DNA of 64,000 nucleotides, from NCBI GenBank assembly GCA_902728285.1, contig CACVBU010000939.1:2634443-2698442 (forward strand), read 5' to 3'. This DNA comes from Clytia hemisphaerica (lineage: Eukaryota > Cnidaria > Hydrozoa > Leptothecata > Clytiidae). The notes below the pieces were generated by a model. It was not told the DNA's origin, did not search any database, and saw nothing but the letters and a program-made list of their open reading frames with translations. Shown one piece after another: positions 55,016 through 64,000 of the stretch. Every line of letters begins with the position of its first letter. The stretch's first letter is position 1. A program made the translations under genes and the position numbers.

Positions 55016-55434
55016 AGCGTTCAGAAAATGATAACAAAATTTATGCATAAAATTCCTCACGATTTTTGCTAAACAGATTATTTTTATCTATTTTTCAGAA
55101 TTAGGACATTTATTGAATATTAAAATAATTTTTCAAGTATAAAAGTTTCAGTTTCAGAGAAACCAAAACCATGAGGATTTTACACAGAATTTGTACCATT
55201 TTTAAACCACTAACAATAAAGCTTATTCTACCCTGAAAGCTGTTTTCTCAGTGCTGGTTTTCCCCTATCATCGATATTTGTTTTATTGTTCTTCTTAAGC
55301 TTAATGATCGTAACCCAAGCCTTAATGAAAGCATTAGCTCGAACATTGGTCCAAATCTTGAAGACAGCACTCCTCAAATAGTTGGAGAGAGAGAGAGTCA
55401 CTTAAATCTTTTGTCAAAGAGTCCCATGACATTC
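55016..55434. other. Spacer between LINE copy 2 and the zinc-finger gene
   Basis: AT-rich, no ORF. It holds the 3' flank of the minus-strand gene, including the AATAAA at 55282-55287, and a short GA tract at 55386-55397. Confidence 0.4.
55282..55287 (-). terminator. Polyadenylation signal AATAAA
   Basis: AATAAA on the minus strand, about 150 bases after the TGA stop of the two-exon zinc-finger gene. Confidence 0.5.
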
Positions 55435-57201
55435 TCACAAGACTACTCTTGTTTTCTCAAAAACTAAAGGCCTTAAATCCTCTCCAGCATAATGCACCAT
55501 CAAATTTCTGTTTAGAACAGTAGAAATAACATTTTCCAAACGGCGAATGAAAATGTAAAACTCATCATTGATGACATATGCTCCTCCACGGTTGATCATT
55601 TCAGTCCACGAACGAGTGTATTCTAGGAAAGGGATAACCTTCCCTCCTTGTTCTTGACTCCAGCTATGGAGCACTAGCAACAATGCTGTTTTAGAATCTG
55701 ATTCCTTCCTATCTTCAAGCTTTTTCAAAAGTACATATGGGATGTAACCTGCAACGTATCGCAATATATTCTCCTCCTGGAGTGTAAGTTTCAAACTGAG
55801 TGCTTTTGTTTCAGGCCTGTTTTCAACAAGATTATTCCGATAATTCCAGATCTGTTTGTGAAGCTTGTGCAGGATGTAATGGAGTAAAATTCGAAGTTCT
55901 TTGCTCTCTGGAAAGTCCTTGAATATTTGTCTCCAAAATTTCCATATCGTTTTACTACTGAAAACCTCTTCCAGTTTGAACGTACAGCTTTCAATTTTTG
56001 AGGGGTGGTCTGGTACACACTGGAGCATGGAGATGGTGAATTGTTTGAAATAAATTAAAATAGCGTTTTCATTTTTTTCCAGTTTAGATGTCAAATATTT
56101 TATAAGTTGATGGATGACAGATTCCTTTTTGAGAATGAATATTCTGTCTTTTGCGGCCTCTCTTACAGCATTTTTGAAAAAGCTTAATGTGTGTTCTTGT
56201 ATATTAATCCCCCATTCTGAAAGGTTCTTGGTTGATTTGGATCCTGAAATAGAAATAAATCATGATTACAGTCAACATGTCATTATAAGATGCAAGTTAT
56301 TTGATTACAATTACAATATATACGATAGCCAATATGAACAGTATCCCTGTGAGTTGGCCAAGTGTCGACATCCCCCATTCTTTTCCTTTCCCTTCTCAAG
56401 AGATAAGATTTAAGTGATTTGCCTTTAAAGGGATAATCAGATGGTTTGTAATGTTTGGTATGTGGGATCCTTCTATTGTCTTGATTGAGCAAATCTCAAA
56501 ATATTTTTGCCGCACTATTTTCCAAAGTTGAGATATTTAAGTTACAAGTTTTTGGTTGAAAAAAAATAGAATTTCAACGTAAGAACCGTGTACAGTAACC
56601 CATTTTCAAAAATTTCAAATTTTGATATCTCGAAGCTGGAAAATTGTTACACAAAAAATACTTTGAGGTTTTACACCAAAGGTTTCTCTAATCTAAATAT
56701 CCCAAGACATCTGATTATCCGTTTAAATACACAAATATAAAAAAAATTTCTACAGTCCTGAGCAGGCAATCAAAGTAAAACAAACCAGAAAAAACTAAAA
56801 CCTTTTGTTATACATAGGTAAAACTACTCACCACATGATTCTTCGTGATCTATCAAGTACTTCTTAATAACATACTGCTTGCCACAATGTTTACAATATA
56901 AATTTGGTTTTTTCTTTGTTTCTTGTTTGTGTTCAACTATTTCAGTATAGGGTTTGACGATTGCCACATCTGTGTCGCTTGTAAAAACTATACAAATTTC
57001 AGAGTTGGCAGATTCTGACTCAATGTCCATTTCAAGTTCGTCTGCCTCCTGGATAATATCTTCACCAACTATTATTGGCTCCTCATCAATTTCTACATCT
57101 TCATCTAATACCAAATTTTCAATCGACACAAGTTCCTTTGGCAGCTCAGCATCAAAATTTAAATCAAAATCGCTCATTAATTCATCACTTGCGGACGCCA
57201 T
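55435..57201 (-). CDS. Intact two-exon C2HC zinc-finger gene (392 aa)
   Basis: Exon 1 runs from ATG at 57201 to 56832, exon 2 from 56243 to TGA at 55435-55437. Donor TGTG|GTGAGT and acceptor ATTTCAG are both good and phase 1 joins phase 1, giving 392 codons without a stop. The N-terminus is acidic (DFDLNFDAEL, LDEDVEIDEEPI), followed by a zinc finger YCKHCGKQYV...HEESC (C-x2-C-x12-H-x4-C). Exon 2 encodes a helical domain with LTLQEENILRYVAGYIPYVL and SWTEMINRGGAYVI. I have seen similar domains in multicopy cnidarian proteins but know no named family or function. A nuclear DNA-binding role is an inference from the finger. No TIR was found around it, so it may be a host gene. Confidence 0.7.
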
Positions 57202-57276
57202 TTTGCTTTTTTGAGTTTGAACTTGAACTCTTGTGTACGTATCGCTAAAAACATAAACAAATGTCCCCGGGCGCTG

Positions 57277-57281
57277 ATTGG
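57277..57281 (-). promoter_or_regulatory. CCAAT box upstream of the zinc-finger gene
   Basis: CCAAT on the minus strand in GACCAATCAGCGCC, about 76 bases before the start codon at 57201 and in a locally GC-rich stretch. It fits the CCAATCA context bound by NF-Y. The ATG context (AAAATGGCG) is also good. Confidence 0.45.
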
Positions 57282-57301
57282 TCGATGAACAATAGGCTAT
57301 G

Positions 57302-58276
57302 GCGTCAAACGAAGGAAAACCCGAGAACAATGATCATCAAACCTAGTTTCAATACGTGAATAGACCATTTTCCGTCCTCTTTTCTCAAACCCTGAAAAAA
57401 CTAATGATAAAATCTCGAGAAAGTGTTTTTTTCCGAGAATCGGGTTCCGTCACTTTTTTGGCATTGCCATTTTGTATCATTGTGCAAAAAATCAGAAAAA
57501 ACTAGTGAGCCAATTCTGAGAAAAGCTGGCAGCAGACGAACAAACGAACGGACGGACGGACATGGGTTAATTTAAAGGACCTCCACCGAGGTACCCGGAG
57601 GTAGCTCCAAAAATTGTTCTTTCATGTGGAGGTGTTAATAAACAAATGAGACAAGAAATAGTCTATGGTTGATCTTTTTTTTTTAAAGGTGTTAACAATA
57701 ACAAACTTAATAAAGTGAATGGATGATCGCTTTCTTGTTCCGTCTAGCAAAAAGTAATACAAAAGGTTGAAATCTCAATGTCTGAACCTTTTTTTATCAA
57801 AAACTTTATAAAGAACATACTGTATACGGCTTCTAAGAAGCGGCACAAGAAAACTAATAAAATAATCGAATCGAATTTGATATTATTTTTTAAATAATTT
57901 TAAATAAATTATTTTTCACAGTGATCTATTTGTGGAAGTTCTAAAGATCGAAATTTTTCACCTAGTTTCTTTCGTATCTCTAAAAGTAATGATAAAGTCT
58001 CCTTATTAAAAGTCAAAATAATATAGAAGAAAGAAGTTTTTTGATACATACATCAACCAGGTCACAAGTTCTGGGACACTTTCGTTTTCGACAGATCACT
58101 CTATCCTATCCTGATCACGGTTGGGATCCCTTAAAATCGGTCATACCGGTTAAAGATCGCTGTAAAAATTTCAATCATATTTTTAGGGTTAAGATTCAAA
58201 AGAAAGAACACCCTAAAGCTTAAAAAAATTTGAATGGTTTAAAAAAAATCTCAATAGAAAAAGGTATATCTTATTC
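57302..58276. other. No confident gene; GGAC microsatellite at 57537-57561
   Basis: Mostly AT-rich. The tract ACGAACAAACGAACGGACGG is a degenerate (GAAC/GGAC) repeat. An ORF at 58041-58223 (SYPDHGWDPLKSVIPVK, basic end) has an open frame of 60 codons but no domain I know and no start context; it may be an exon or chance. Confidence 0.3.
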
Positions 58277-58345
58277 TGTCTCGTCGGGCGTTTCGGCCAC
58301 AAATGTACTAAAAATGCTTAGCAACTCCTCTTCACCTGAACTTTC
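58277..58345 (-). CDS. Possible terminal exon, acidic
   Basis: Minus-strand frame SGEEELLSIFSTFVAETPDE ending TAA. An acceptor-like TTGAAAG lies upstream. Too short to assign. Confidence 0.2.
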
Positions 58346-58649
58346 AATATACACTCTTTTTTTATAAGAACCTGTAAATCTTTGGCACTTTGAGCCTTGA
58401 ATTGTTCTTATTTTTTCTAAGGTAAAAAACAAGTTTTGGCTAGTTACTTTACTATTTAGAGAATTTTAGAAACCATTGATTCTATAACTACTACTTTTTA
58501 AAATACTTTCAGCCTCTCCACTGTTCTTAAATTGTTCTTATTTTTTGGCATTTTTTTGAGCCTCATTGTTCTTATAAAATTGTTCTTATAAATAAAAAGT
58601 CTATCGTAAAATTCTTTAAATATCGAAGAAATTTTGGTCCAAGTTATTA

Positions 58650-58870
58650 ACATTTCTAGTGAATGAAAAAATGTGATCAATTAGTGTTGGGAGTTTTTGG
58701 TCCAAATTAGGAATATTTCTTATGAGTAAAATGGCGTGACCAAGTAGTGTTTGGTGTTTGGATGCAAGTATGATCATTTCTAATGAGTAAAAAGGCGTGA
58801 CCGAGTAGTGTTTGTTAGTTAAAACTATGAACATTCTTAATGGGTAAAAGATTGACCGAGAAATGTTTTT
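58650..58870. repeat. ~70-bp degenerate tandem repeat (GGCGTGACCAAGTAGTG)
   Basis: AATGAGTAAAAAGGCGTGAC with GTAGTGTTTG recurs three to four times with drift. The GTGACCAAGTA word links it to the array at 59560-60080. Confidence 0.55.
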
Positions 58871-59242
58871 TTTGTGCAATTTGTAAAGTTTCTTGAGTTA
58901 AAATATGTGAAATACCATATTCCTAAAACTCTAGGGTTAAAAATAAGACTATTCAATCAATATGTTTTCAAATATCTACAAATGGAAAAAACGATGTCTA
59001 ACAAAATGAAAATATAAAAAGTACTAAGGTTTTAGAAAACAAAATATTTCAAGAGTTTTCTTGCGGTCTGTGAAAGTAAATTATCCATTTTAGGAACATT
59101 ATAGATCAATGAAAATGTATTTGATTAAAATGTGAGCTTTTTGGAGTTTCACTTTTCAAGGAGCTTTCACAAAAATCTTGAAGTATATTTGAGTTTTTCT
59201 TTCTCCATCTTAATAAAAGATTTCAAATTAAGCAAAAACTAA

Positions 59243-60460
59243 TTAATCATTGTTGATCCAATTTTGAATACGATGCCTTGAGATTCCAGTATACAATTTG
59301 CCAATCCTTTTTTCTAACTTCAATGGATTTTCACCCTTATACTTCTTGTGAAAGAATGATATGATCGTCTCCACATCGGATATTCTAGGTACTATAAGTG
59401 ATCTACCATCACTGCGAAATACCTAAAAATTTAGATAAACTTTAAACAAACATCATCCCTTAAACGCAGAGTCAGATTTTGAGAGGACTTTTTAAGAATT
59501 TACAACTAGAATATTTTAACAAAATGGTATCAAAAAATAAAAATTGATTTTCAGAACTTTAACGCAATGCATCGTGACCAAGTAAGGATAAATTTTTTTG
59601 ACTGATATGCAAAATCTAACTTTCAAGTCATGTGACCAAGTAAGGATAAATTCTTTTGACTAATCTGTAAAATCTACCTTTTAAATCACTTGACCGTGTA
59701 GTGGGAATATACATTTTTGCGAAATTTTTAAAGAACTCTTACGCAATGCATCGTGACCAAGTAAGGATAAATTTGTTTGCCTGATCTGCTAAATCTAACT
59801 TTCAAGTCATGTGACCAAGTAAGGATAAATCTTTTTGACTGATCTGCAAAATCTAACTTTCAAGTCATGTGACCAAGTAAGGATGAATTTTTTTGACTGA
59901 TCTGCAAAATCTAACTTTCAAGTCATGTGACCAAGTAAGGATAAATTCTTTTGACTAATCTGTAAAATCTAACTTTTAAATCACGTGACCGTGTAGTGGG
60001 AATATAAATTTTTGCGAAATTTTTAAAGAACTCTTACGCAATGCATCGTGACCAAGTAAGGATAAATTTTTTGACCACACATCAACATTGCTCTTTTAAT
60101 TAATGTCAAAGCAGAATAATTATTAAAATAATTTTACAACGGAGTTTTTAAAAATACTTACCAACATCTCTTCGTCATCTTCTTTTATAGGATTATGTGT
60201 AAACTCGATGTCATAATTCCCTGATAAATATAACCGCGCCACTCTTCTGTCCTGGTTTGTGCGCTGCCTTCCTCTCACCATATTCCGACCATCATTTTGA
60301 ATTATATTGACCAATAATTCATAATCTTCGTCTTCTATAGCCCTTGGAAGACGGTTCTCGGTTTTGATTTTCCAAAAAGCAGAATAAAAACGTAAAAAAT
60401 AATCATTTTGCTTTTTCTTCTCATAATTTCTTGTTTTATCTCGTCATGAAAAAAAGCCAT
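59243..60460 (-). pseudogene. Two-exon gene with integrase-H2C2-like end
   Basis: ATG at 60460 opens MAFFHDEIKQEIM; one frame change near 60410 leads to NDYFLRFYSAFWKIKTENR and KEDDEEML at a GTAAGT donor (exon end 60161). Exon 2 (59243-59422, TTTTTAG acceptor, exactly 60 codons, phase 0) reads VFRSDGRSLIVPRISDVE, FFHKKYKGENPLK, IGKLYTGISRHRIQNWI and TAA. The F-H-x-x-x-x-G...I-x-x-x-Y-x-G-I pattern resembles the integrase zinc-binding fold, without the final Cys pair. Such truncated forms occur as stand-alone genes in cnidarians, by memory. One indel near the start makes it a probable pseudogene, or the true start lies elsewhere. Confidence 0.5.
59560..60080. repeat. 58-60 bp minisatellite in intron, with ~293-bp higher order
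   Basis: GTGACCAAGTAAGGATAAAT recurs near 59573, 59631, 59753, 59811, 59869, 59928 and 60049. A variant block (GTGACCGTGTAGTGGGAATA) appears at about 59695 and 59988, giving a higher-order period near 293 bp. It fills the intron of the minus-strand gene. Confidence 0.85.
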
Positions 60461-60500
60461 TTGCTTCAGAAGTTTTTTCCTGACAATGGGTAGAGCACCC

Positions 60501-60509
60501 GCGCATGCG
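60501..60509. promoter_or_regulatory. NRF1-like palindrome GCGCATGCG
   Basis: CCCGCGCATGCGTATT lies about 41 bases upstream of the ATG at 60460 on the minus strand. GCGCATGCG is the core of the NRF1 site common in animal promoters. CG-rich against an AT-rich background. Confidence 0.45.
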
Positions 60510-60510
60510 T

Positions 60511-61399
60511 ATTATGGTTTCTTCGAGACATTTCTTTAGAATTTCAATCAGGATTGTTCATCGTGCACTCACTCTTCAAAATATTATATGTATAGTAGTG
60601 ATTTGATTGGTCAGTTAAGGAAATGTAAAATGTCAAAATATGTTTTTTATTTACCTCTGCGCCTCATTTTCACACATAACGGTAATTATTTTATGTAGCC
60701 TAGAAAAATATATCTGTCAATCAATTTTCCATATTTTATTCAAAGATATCTGTCAATCAACTTCTTAGCTTGCATAATAGCATATGTTACGTCATGTTTA
60801 AATGATTAACAATAATCTAGTAGAAACCATGTATATTTAGCTGTTTAAGTTTTAAGCATAAATTATGACGTAGAAAAGAAAATAACAATAAGAGACGAAG
60901 TAAGGATATGTGACGAAGAAGTGCTATGCACACCAGGGGTTGTGTGTTTTCAACGACAAAACGAGTCCTCTATGTCTGTAAGTGGTTCCAAAAGTTAGAA
61001 AATACAGTTCCACGTCAATGCGTCATCAGAATTGTCAATAACATCAGTGGGATAGGAGCCCCGGGGCCAAGGGTGATAAGAACGTTATAAAGAATAATTC
61101 CCAGCTATATAGGGCCTGGTGCGTTTATTATTACTTTTTTGGATTTTAAGGATTTTAAATTTATTTTCAAATTATTTATTGAACGCCCAGGAAATAGTAA
61201 GATATCCTGTTATCTCCCTCGAATATTTTTCTAAAACAGGGGGACGTTTATTCGAAGTACTAATACAGTAAATACAATGAATTTTCACTAAGTTCCCTCA
61301 TTATCGAGGTTACGCAAGGAGCTATTTATGACCTAAGGCGCGTATTATCTAGCCTGTACATAGATATTTGTTTACAAGTTTTGCTTAAACAACCCTGGT
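60511..61399. other. No supported gene
   Basis: AT-rich intergenic sequence. Nothing with coding or repeat structure that I can call. Confidence 0.35.
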
Positions 61400-61930
61400 A
61401 AAAATTCTTGATAAGATCTGAAAAGATCGTTAAAGATCTTTAAAGATTTTTAACAAGTAAGAATCTTAAGAGATCTTTGTAAGATCTTACAAAGATTCTT
61501 ATGCAATCTTGAAAATTTCTTATTACAAAAAGATCTTTAAAGATCGTGTCAAGAAATTGTTAAGAATTGTCAAGATTCTTCGCACACATTCATAGTAAGA
61601 AAATTTAGGTTTCTTATTAAGTTCTTAAGAAGAATCTTATGAAATCTTATGAAATCTTGCAACCATAAAATAGTTTAAGATTCTTTGTGTTTCTTATCAA
61701 GTTCTTATAAAGAGACTTTCCAAATCTTAATTGACTATTATAGGCTAAGAAACTTTAAGATTCTTAGCGTTTCTTAACAAGTTCTTATAAAGAGACTTTC
61801 CAAATCTTAATTGACAAATATGCAAAGAAACTTTAAGATTCTTAGCGTTTCTTATCAAGTTCTTATAAAGAGACTTTCCAAATCTTAATTGACAAATATG
61901 CAAAGAAACTTTAAGATTCTTAGTGTTTCT
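61400..61930. repeat. AAGATCTT palindromes and three ~80-bp tandem units
   Basis: From 61400 to 61560, AAGATCTTTAAAGATC-type palindromes are dense. From 61670 to 61930, the unit GTTCTTATAAAGAGACTTTC with CAAATCTTAATTGAC recurs near 61699, 61780 and 61858. Looks like one end of a DNA transposon or a satellite; the other end was not found. Confidence 0.65.
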
Positions 61931-62465
61931 TATAAAGTAATTTTGTGGTTATGATAAAATCTTCGATTTTGACTTTTTTTAAAGAATTTGAATATCAAAT
62001 TTACATACAACCATACAAATATTAACATTTTGAAGTTAAAACTGGACCAAAAACAGCCGTTAAAAAGAAGGGTTTTATTTTCATTACAAATGTTACTTTT
62101 GTTACTTTGTCACCCGGGATAGAGGGAGCACTCAAGGCATGTGACTACTGGGCATTCAGCTCTTAAGGCCTCTGAGAATGCAGTTTAAAGGTCGACGAAG
62201 AGAGGGTACAAAAATTTGCAGGAAAAATTGGGGAAATTTCGAAAACAACTTGCCCTGTTTGGTCGTAAATTGTAAAGGTCGAACACAATTTGGCCTTTTT
62301 TATCCTGAATTCCTGATTTTTGGCCAAACGTACTGTCGTATTCAAATAAAGTGACAATGGGCTTTTCAACCCAAACTAATGAATTTGCCTTGTAATTCAG
62401 AAATCAGAAACGTATGAAATAAAACTTATAAAGATTGTTTATAAAGCATATAATAAATCGCAATA
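61931..62465. other. No supported gene
   Basis: A 68-codon minus-strand frame at 62163-62369 has no recognisable motif. Otherwise AT-rich. Confidence 0.3.
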
Positions 62466-62612
62466 GGGGGCCATCCATATAGTACGTACTAGTACGCAGT
62501 AAAGGGGGAGAGAGGATTTATCAAAAACGTACCTCTATTGTTTGAATGACGTTATTTCTATTGTTCTTCTCTGCGTACAAGGAGGGAGGGGGTGTCAAAT
62601 ATGGATGACCCC
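62466..62612. mobile_element. 147-bp MITE with GGGGNCATCCATAT ends
   Basis: GGGGGCCATCCATATAGTACG at the left; ATATGGATGACCCC at the right is its inverse. TA stands on both sides (62464-62465, 62613-62614). TACGCAGTAAAG and CTCTGCGTACAAGG further in also mirror each other. Compact, noncoding, Tc1/mariner-type target. Confidence 0.8.
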
Positions 62613-62657
62613 TAGAGTACTCGCTCTCGGGCTGAATATTAATATAAATAAAAAACA

Positions 62658-62920
62658 AGTACACACTTTTTTATAAGAATAGTGTTTTTTGACTGAGGGT
62701 CAAGTAATCTTAGGGATATTCTTAACATTATCTTATTTTTTATATTGGCGAAAACATTTTACATATAATAACCGCAACGAATCATCTCCTGTTAAAATTA
62801 TACTTCCTTTTGATTTTTCCCACCCTATATTCTTGTCAATTCGCAAAATCTTACCCTCGAGGTATGTAGTTGATTTTCACCCAGATATTCTTACAAGCAC
62901 TATTCTTATAAAAACGTGTT
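62658..62920. mobile_element. TIR element, family A, third copy
   Basis: AGTACACACTTTTTTATAAG at the left; CTATTCTTATAAAAACGTGTT at the right is its inverse. Shares GAATAGTG and TTCTTA words with the copies at 14601 and 17608. About 263 bp, inserted at the 3' end of the CACTA-like exon. Confidence 0.7.
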
Positions 62921-63985
62921 GCTGGTAACTGTTCAAAATATTTGATACATAACCACCTCCAGTTTCACAGGGAATAAAAACTATTCGGCTAATCAAGAAT
63001 TTTGCTGGGTGCAAAACAAGGGCATCTCTTTCTACAACGTGTTGAAAGCACTGTCCCAATAGATTATTGTCAATATAATCGTCAACTTTAACACTTTCAA
63101 GACAACCTTTCATGTCAGCTGTGAAAAGAGTTTGAGCAGTAGGAACCAACTTCTTCATCACCATCATGACAACGTCATCTCCCTCTGCACACGCAAAGAA
63201 AAGTACGATTCCGTATTTGACCTCAGGTCCATCGGAGTAAGATACCATGTAGCTGTTAGAATTGCGCTTGTATCGATAAGAATAGCTATGGTAAACATGG
63301 TTTTTAAATAATATACGTTCGCAAAATAAGCTATAATCGGTTCTCAAGTTATCTGGGAGAGGTCGTGTTAAATCTGGGACTGTTGGTATCACTCTGCGAA
63401 CTACACTATAAAAACATATTTGGTCAGCCATTAGTGTTTTTTTCGCACTCGGTACTGAAGTTATGTCGTGTGCAAGCTTTCTAAATTGAAGATCGTCAGT
63501 TTGATTCGCAATCTCCCTTATATTCTGTAGGAGACCAATGTTTGCAACCATTTGTGGCACAATCCCTCTAGTTCCGTGATATTGACGTTTAAGAGTGGCT
63601 ATGAAGCCCTCGAAAACAAAATTGGACAAGAGGACGAGCGGGCAACCATGCTTTCTTCTTTGATCCGCGAGATGGGTTAATACATGGTTTGTAAATGTTT
63701 GCGATTGTTCTCCGTGTATGAAAACATCTAGCCTATGATATTCCAGGAGCGTTTCTTCTGCAAGTGCAACCTCTCTCTCGTTAGTAACATCCTTGTTTAG
63801 TAACTGATTAGCCGTAACAAGCAGACCCAAGTGACAAAATAGGTCATCAGAAACATGCAACTTCAGAACTGGTATCAAAACATGGAGCAATACCACTTGT
63901 AAAAACCCTGCCTTTCCTTTTCTTATTCTTTTTTCGTCAATGAAAGTGACCTTTTTGCCGAAATCGTGTGGATACTTGACATTCT
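62921..63985 (-). pseudogene. CACTA/EnSpm-like transposase exon (DUF4218-like)
   Basis: Exon starts at 63985 after TTTTGCAG. It reads NVKYPHDFGKKVTFIDEKR, HLADQRRKHGCPLVLLSNF, VFEGFIATLKRQYHGTRGI, then KRNSNSYMVSYSDGPEVKY. The H-x3-D-x3-H-G-P/C...F-E...H-G-T block resembles DUF4218 next to the tnp2 transposase domain of CACTA-type elements. About 350 codons are open; the last dozen residues come from the TIR element inserted at 62920, which also supplies the stop. The tnp2 catalytic part would lie beyond the right edge. Confidence 0.6.
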
Positions 63986-64000
63986 GCAAAAGTGCGTTAA

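Noticed and set aside
56954-57214. Ser/Ile-rich plus-strand ORF
   Set aside because: Antisense of the acidic first exon of the intact zinc-finger gene.

Overview
This window is AT-rich animal DNA. Coding stretches are split by GT-AG introns, low-complexity tracts are common, and transposable elements (TEs) are dense and nested. The mix includes BEL/Pao, several LINE families, a Penelope-like fragment, hAT, CACTA-like and MULE-like remains, and many short terminal-inverted-repeat (TIR) elements. Several protein types seen here (OTU/vertnin-like exons, Ulp1-PHD genes, SWIM/MULE tails, PHD-bearing LINE ORF2) remind me of cnidarian genomes. A cnidarian is my best guess, not a proof. There are no rRNA genes, CRISPR arrays or prokaryotic operons, and I did not recognise a tRNA.

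Layout. 1-2.7 kb: decayed BEL/Pao gag-protease (minus strand) split by a LINE fragment with an 8-bp target-site duplication. 3.8-6.4 kb: minus-strand C2H2 plus transposase-like gene, broken. 7.6-10.2 kb: plus-strand kinase-like pseudogene with a 131-bp satellite in its intron. 10.6-15.2 kb: long broken multi-exon gene with a TIR element in its last coding part. 15.4-16.0 kb: LINE ORF1-like fragment. 20.6-23.4 kb: HECT-like, basic-linker, Ulp1-like and PHD modules in one orientation. 25.5-29.5 kb: multi-exon gene with a superfamily 3 (SF3) helicase core. 29.8-31.0 kb: TIR element carrying a minus-strand gene. 32.3-38.6 kb: a gene whose exons encode an OTU-like protease, a Ser-rich linker and a TTF/DUF4371 hAT transposase, with a 3.3-kb LINE inserted in the OTU exon. 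39-43 kb: hairpin array, duplicated exon, Penelope-like fragment, nested TIR elements and a PHD gene. 44.4-46.4 kb: 2-kb TIR element with a three-exon ORF. 47.1-55.0 kb: two head-to-tail copies of a PHD-containing LINE; the first has an uninterrupted 1165-aa ORF2. 55.4-57.2 kb: an intact two-exon minus-strand gene (392 aa). 59.2-60.5 kb: two-exon minus-strand gene with a minisatellite intron. 61.4-64.0 kb: repeats, two TIR elements and a CACTA-like transposase exon running to the right edge.

Most coding sequence is mobile or recently mobile. The two stretches that look least damaged are the LINE ORF2 at 47.5-51.0 kb and the zinc-finger gene at 55.4-57.2 kb. The most unusual assemblies are the OTU-hAT gene, the intron-rich SF3 helicase gene and the Ulp1-PHD cluster. 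Exon boundaries were read by eye from splice consensus and codon phase. Family names rest on motif recognition without any database search.
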